Below are positions 59,010 to 64,000 of a stretch of DNA of 64,000 nucleotides, piece by piece. The DNA lies in contig NZ_LNTY01000022.1 of assembly GCF_001559595.1 (NCBI RefSeq), forward strand, positions 1 through 64,000, written 5' to 3'. A model generated the notes under the pieces. The model did no database searches, was not told the DNA's origin, and worked only from the letters and a program-made list of their open reading frames with translations. The position numbers were made by a program, and so were the translations under genes. Within the stretch, counting starts at the first letter, position 1; each line of letters starts with the position of its first letter. Source of the stretch: Enterovibrio coralii. Lineage in GTDB: Bacteria; Pseudomonadota; Gammaproteobacteria; Enterobacterales; Vibrionaceae.

Positions 59010-59507
59010 GTGTTGGAGACTCTTCCTTTAGGTGTCGTTGCCCTTGGTGGCGCAATCATTCTTGGACTGGCAACTTATGCAGGCTGGCTGTTGGCGAAAT
59101 TGCGTCAACAAACCAAAGCACAAGAAACCGCAATGAATGACGCGATCAAACAGCGCAACTTGAAAATCATTGAAAGTGTAGATGTGATTGCATTGGCAAC
59201 ATTGCAAGAGCAGTGTGATTTGTCGGAAGCGGCTATTCGCCTTTACATGATCATGGACCACCTACAAGGAGAGAAACGCGTCGATTATCCTGCGCGTTTT
59301 CCGGCACTGTATGAATTGTACGACGTGGTGAAAGACATGCCGCGCGGTGATGCACGCAAAACGATCCCTAAAAAGGAGCGTATGCGTCATGACATGAACC
59401 GCATGAAGGCAGAGTCTCGACTCCAGCAAGCCATTCATACCGAACTGGAAGAGATTTTGGCATTTACCGGTGCCAAAATGACCCCAGTGAGCACCCTGGC
59501 AAGTTGA
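59010..59507 (+). CDS. DUF2489 membrane protein
   Basis: A 165-residue protein with one N-terminal membrane helix (LGVVALGGAIILGLATYAGW, about 7-26) and a cytosolic helical domain of the DUF2489 family, found between yihI and hemN in vibrios. The start may be GTG 59010 or TTG 59013; CAGGAG at 59001-59006 fits the second slightly better. No function is known to me. It probably shares the yihI transcript. Confidence 0.85.
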   Translation: MLETLPLGVVALGGAIILGLATYAGWLLAKLRQQTKAQETAMNDAIKQRNLKIIESVDVIALATLQEQCDLSEAAIRLYMIMDHLQGEKRVDYPARFPALYELYDVVKDMPRGDARKTIPKKERMRHDMNRMKAESRLQQAIHTELEEILAFTGAKMTPVSTLAS

Positions 59508-59565
59508 TCACTACGATCAGCTCAACAGATTTATCGGGCTGAGCTCGAGAAAGATTCATCCGCGA

Positions 59566-59623
59566 CCGGAGAGTGTGTAAAAATACGCCTGAGCAAATTA
59601 GCTCTGGTGCATTACCTCTCCGG
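59566..59623 (+). promoter_or_regulatory. nested inverted repeat in the hemN leader
   Basis: CCGGAGAG (59566-59573) can pair with CTCTCCGG (59616-59623), enclosing a second hairpin GAGC-AAATTA-GCTC (59591-59604). A T-rich stretch follows the outer stem. It could be an attenuator, an mRNA-stability element or the end of the DUF2489 transcript. Nothing further can be said. Confidence 0.4.
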
Positions 59624-59647
59624 TTGTTTATTTTGGCGGGAACATAG

Positions 59648-61021
59648 ATGTCTAAGCAGCAAATCATTTGGGACCAGGCACTGATTGAGAAGTACAACTA
59701 CTCAGGGCCTCGTTATACGTCCTATCCGACCGCACTGGAATTCCACGAAGTGTTCACGGCGGCGGAATTTGATATGGCGTGTACCCAGTATCCTGAGCGC
59801 AACTTGTCGCTCTACGTACACATCCCATTTTGCCATACCCTTTGCTACTACTGCGGCTGTAACAAGGTCGTGACCCGTCATGCGCACAAAGCGGATGAAT
59901 ATCTGGATGCACTGGAGCACGAAATTCGTCAACGCGCTTACTTGCTGCGTGAGCGCAACGTGACTCAGCTGCACTGGGGCGGCGGTACGCCAACCTTCCT
60001 GACCAAAGCGCAAATCTCTCGCTTGATGACCTTGCTTCGTCAAGAGTTCCGTTTGTCAGCGGACGCCGAAATCAGCATCGAAGTTGACCCGCGTGAAATC
60101 GAGCTGGATGTCCTCGACCACCTGCGTGCAGAAGGGTTTAACCGTCTGAGCATCGGTGTGCAGGATTTCGACAAGGCCGTTCAAAAAGCGGTTAACCGTG
60201 AGCAAGATGAAGGTTTCATCAAAGCCATGGTAGAGCGTGCAAAAGAACTTGGCTTCCGTTCGACGAATCTGGATTTGATTTACGGCCTGCCGCACCAAAA
60301 TGGTGAGACGTTCGCGAAAACACTCGAGCAAGTGCTGGCGATGAAGCCGGGACGTTTGTCCGTGTTTAACTACGCACACTTGCCACAACTGTTTGCTGCG
60401 CAGCGTAAGATAAAAGAAGACACCTTGCCGTCACCGCGTGAAAAATTGGCGATGCTGGAGCAAACCATCACCACGCTCACAGATGCAGGCTACCAGTTTA
60501 TCGGCATGGACCACTTTGCACTGCCGGATGATGAACTGGCCGTTGCACAGCGTGAAGGCATCCTTCACCGCAACTTCCAAGGCTACACCACGCAAGGCGA
60601 CTGTGACCTATTGGGTATGGGCGTGTCGGCGATTTCCATGATTGGTGATTGCTATGCACAGAACCAAAAAGAGCTGAAAAAGTACTACCAGCAGGTGGAC
60701 GAGCAGCGTCATGCGTTGTGGAAAGGCGTGATGTTGGACGGTGATGACTTGCTGCGCCGTGAAGTGATCAAATCGCTGATCTGTAATTTCTCACTCGACA
60801 AGCGTGCGATTGAGCGCGAATTTGATGTGAGCTTTGACAGCTACTTTGCCGAAGACTTGGATTTGCTGAAGTGCTTTATCGACGATGAGTTGGTGACTGT
60901 CACGGCAGATACTATCGAGGTGACGTTGAAAGGCCGCTTGCTGATCCGCAACATCTGCATGTGCTTTGACACCTACTTACGTGACCGTGCTCGTCAGCAG
61001 CAATTCTCTCGTGTGATCTGA
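59648..61021 (+). CDS. hemN: oxygen-independent coproporphyrinogen III oxidase HemN
   Basis: A 457-residue radical-SAM enzyme making protoporphyrinogen IX under low oxygen. The cluster motif CHTLCYYCGCNK has three Cys in CxxxCxxC spacing. YNYSGPRYTSYPTA at the N-terminus, LHWGGGTPTFL, IEVDPREIE, SIGVQDFD and the HemN-specific C-terminus confirm HemN over HemW. Its 5' leader has a nested inverted repeat. It ends in a bidirectional terminator. Confidence 0.96.
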   Translation: MSKQQIIWDQALIEKYNYSGPRYTSYPTALEFHEVFTAAEFDMACTQYPERNLSLYVHIPFCHTLCYYCGCNKVVTRHAHKADEYLDALEHEIRQRAYLLRERNVTQLHWGGGTPTFLTKAQISRLMTLLRQEFRLSADAEISIEVDPREIELDVLDHLRAEGFNRLSIGVQDFDKAVQKAVNREQDEGFIKAMVERAKELGFRSTNLDLIYGLPHQNGETFAKTLEQVLAMKPGRLSVFNYAHLPQLFAAQRKIKEDTLPSPREKLAMLEQTITTLTDAGYQFIGMDHFALPDDELAVAQREGILHRNFQGYTTQGDCDLLGMGVSAISMIGDCYAQNQKELKKYYQQVDEQRHALWKGVMLDGDDLLRREVIKSLICNFSLDKRAIEREFDVSFDSYFAEDLDLLKCFIDDELVTVTADTIEVTLKGRLLIRNICMCFDTYLRDRARQQQFSRVI

Positions 61022-61042
61022 TTTTTCAGTTCCAGAGATAGC

Positions 61043-61070
61043 AAAAAAGCCGCATTAGCGGCTTTTTTTG
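61043..61070. terminator. bidirectional terminator after hemN
   Basis: AAAAAAGCCGC-ATTA-GCGGCTTTTTTT; it can also stop the minus-strand small gene at 61096-61209. Confidence 0.9.
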
Positions 61071-61095
61071 TGGCAAGTGATGCGCGAGTTATCGC

Positions 61096-61209
61096 TTATA
61101 CACCACTACCAATACTGAACACAGCCAGTACCACAGCAAGTGCTGCCGCTGCCAGTTGACCTGGACCCGCAGCAACAATTTCATTCACAGTCAGCATTGC
61201 GTCGAACAT
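61096..61209 (-). CDS. 37-residue membrane peptide
   Basis: A minus-strand frame of 37 codons from ATG 61209 to TAA 61096. It begins MFDAMLTVNEIVAAGPGQLA and continues AAALAVVLAVFSIGSGV, a soluble start and one Ala/Val-rich membrane helix at the C-terminus. It lies between the add terminator and a bidirectional terminator, with a TACAAT box about 30 bases upstream. The ribosome-binding site is poor. Together these suggest an independent short gene, but a chance ORF cannot be excluded. No family recognised. Confidence 0.5.
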   Translation of the reverse strand: MFDAMLTVNEIVAAGPGQLAAAALAVVLAVFSIGSGV

Positions 61210-61271
61210 AGGACGTCTCATCCGGCGTTGTTAGTTGATTGAAGCGGCGGCATTGTACGTGAGTTTTGCAC

Positions 61272-61300
61272 AAAAAAACACCGGCCTTTGCCGGTGCTTT
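61272..61300 (-). terminator. add terminator
   Basis: On the minus strand AAAGCACCGGC-AAAG-GCCGGTGTTTTTTT, about 30 bases after the reconstructed add stop. Confidence 0.9.
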
Positions 61301-61327
61301 CAAATAAATTTTTAGGCTGGGAGACGC

Positions 61328-62331
61328 TTAACCGCGCGCTTGTGCTTTCGCTCTCAACTCCGCTTTTTCACTGTCAGACAAGAATGCGATGTCCAGTCCG
61401 TTTTCTTGAAGCTGAGTGATTTGTGCTGCCGTTAGGCTGCGCCCAGTGCTGCCACTTCGTACTCGTGAGGCAGCTCAATACCTGATACCGCTGGATCGTC
61501 AGTGTTCAGGGTTGCCAGGATACCGTGGTCGAGGAACTGCTTCACAGGGTGACTTTCCAGTGACGCGACTGTGCTGGTTTGCACGTTCGACGTCAGGCAA
61601 GATTCAATACCGATACGGTGCTTTGCCAAGTAATCCATCAGTGCTAGGTCTTCAATGGCTTTCACGCCGTGACCGATACGCGTTGCACCCAGTTCGTTGA
61701 TGGCTTGCCACATGCTTTCTGCACCCGCGGCTTCACCCGCATGAACCGTGACGTTCAGATTCGCGGCACGCACTTTGGCAAAGTGGTCGTTGAACTGATG
61801 ACCCGGCTGACCCAGCTCATCACCGGCTAAGTCGATAGCGACCAGATGCTGTTTCAGTGCCAGCAGTGCGTCGAGCTCTTGCATGCAGGCGTCAACGCCG
61901 AAGGTACGGCTCATGATACCGATAAGGTTGGTTTTCACGCCGAAGTTACGGCTGCCTGCAGCAACGCCGTCGACAATGGCTTCCACCACACCTTGGACTG
62001 GCAGCTTGTGCTTCATCGCCATGTAGTATGGTGAGAAACGCAGCTCGGCGTAATCGATACGTGCATTGAGTGCGTCTTCCACGTTCTCGTAAGCCACACG
62101 ACGTACCGCATCCAGATCGCCCAATACAGCCACACCCCAATCCAGTTTGGACAGGAAGCCAACCAGATCCGGCTCGTTAGACATCACTTGAACGTGTGGA
62201 CGAAGTGCTTCAATGGTATCGGCAGGCAGTGCCATACCAAACTTCTGTCCCAGTTCCAGAATGGTGCTAATGCGAATATTGCCATCAAGATGACGGTGCA
62301 GATCCGTCAACGGAAGGTGGGTAGCGATCAT
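61328..62331 (-). CDS. add: adenosine deaminase Add (frame broken once)
   Basis: Add converts adenosine to inosine in purine salvage. The start is ATG 62331 with AAGGAT upstream; an ORF start at 62379 adds an unlikely leader. [15 protein letters not shown] holds the zinc-binding Hx[10 protein letters not shown] the next His and Glu, RIGHGVKA a catalytic His, and [10 protein letters not shown] the metal-ligand and catalytic Asp pair. One C is lost near 61435 (minus-strand GCAGCCTAAC for GCAGCCCTAAC). Without repair the protein stops at 61432; with it, it continues [18 protein letters not shown] to 61328, about 334 residues, the family norm. Confidence 0.92.
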
Positions 62332-62478
62332 AAAATTATCCTTATATTTACTTTTCGCAATTATAAGGGCTATGAACAAGATCGTCAGTACAGCTTCAGG
62401 GACAATCCGCCCAAAAGGGCGGAATTGGTTAACTTGTTTACTGTTTGTGTTGATATTTTGCGCTAACTCGCAATGGGG

Positions 62479-63888
<1,410 letters not shown>

Positions 63889-63897
63889 GATTTCCCC

Positions 63898-64000
63898 TTA
63901 ACGTTTGATCGGTAGCAAGATGGTAAAAGTGGTTTGCCCAGGCCAGCTATTCACGAGAATTTTTCCTTTGTGCTGATCGACAAGGTTTCGAGTGATGGAT
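63898..64000 (-). CDS. glnL: sensor histidine kinase NtrB (GlnL), C-terminal fragment
   Basis: Only the last 33 codons lie in the window. They read [20 protein letters not shown], then [11 protein letters not shown], and match the end of the NtrB ATPase domain (H-x-G-x-I-x-V...F-x-I-x-LP). The gene continues beyond the window's right edge. Partial gene, upstream partner of glnG. Confidence 0.88.
   Translation of the reverse strand, partial: SITRNLVDQHKGKILVNSWPGQTTFTILLPIKR

Overview
The window is a chromosomal stretch from a gammaproteobacterium of the family Vibrionaceae. The evidence is gene content and order: cyaA-cyaY-lptM-lysA-dapF-DUF484-xerC-yigB, then uvrD; polA-spf(Spot 42)-engB-cytochrome c4-csrB-yihI-DUF2489-hemN; and glnL-glnG. 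The base composition looks close to 50% GC, which would fit a Grimontia/Enterovibrio/Salinivibrio-type member better than a low-GC Vibrio; this genus-level guess is weak. No insertion sequence, prophage, integron or CRISPR array was seen.

Layout. 1-1070: tRNA-Trp flanked by duplicated tRNA-tail/terminator repeats and two overlapping small ORFs. 1119-1502: crcB. 1558-7221: TPP riboswitch and thiamine operon thiCEFSGH. 7282-12805: aminopeptidase P, a LysR/MFS divergent pair, a small H-NS-oligomerisation-like protein and an EamA transporter. 12934-21172: rmuC, ubiE-ubiJ-ubiB-tatABC, tatD, hemB. 21235-26186: asnC, a large GGDEF/EAL sensor, rsmJ and two small proteins. 26395-30527 (minus): hemC-hemD-hemX-hemY. 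30894-38545: cyaA with its CRP site, cyaY, and the lptM-lysA-dapF-DUF484-xerC-yigB operon. 38529-40893 (minus): a complete four-gene bufferin-type RiPP operon, with a Cys-containing DUF2282 precursor, a DUF692/MNIO maturase, a DUF2063 partner and a DoxX-family membrane protein. 41277-50684: uvrD, a DUF2780 protein, ggt, rarD, recQ, DUF3630, a preQ1-I riboswitch with yhhQ, and a GNAT. 50745-50890: Fur-controlled RyhB sRNA. 50900-54865: elbB and polA, separated by a region with DnaA boxes, clustered GATC sites and AT-rich DNA. 55046-57768: Spot 42, a second probable sRNA, engB, cytochrome c4 and a CsrB-family sRNA. 57821-64000: a methyltransferase, yihI, DUF2489, hemN, a 37-residue ORF, add, glnG and the end of glnL.

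Much of the window is core metabolism and regulation: thiamine, ubiquinone and haem synthesis, Tat export, DNA repair and recombination. Several global regulatory RNAs or sites occur close together: TPP and preQ1 riboswitches, RyhB, Spot 42, CsrB, and CRP, Fur and LexA-like sites. The most notable accessory system is the bufferin operon at 38529-40893, inserted between yigB and uvrD.

A caution for every user: at least 23 single-base losses break reading frames in 15 genes, including hemB, polA and the thi genes. Each is restored by adding one base, usually in a 2-5 nt homopolymer. I read these as consensus errors in the sequence, not as pseudogenes, and annotate each such gene over its full length.
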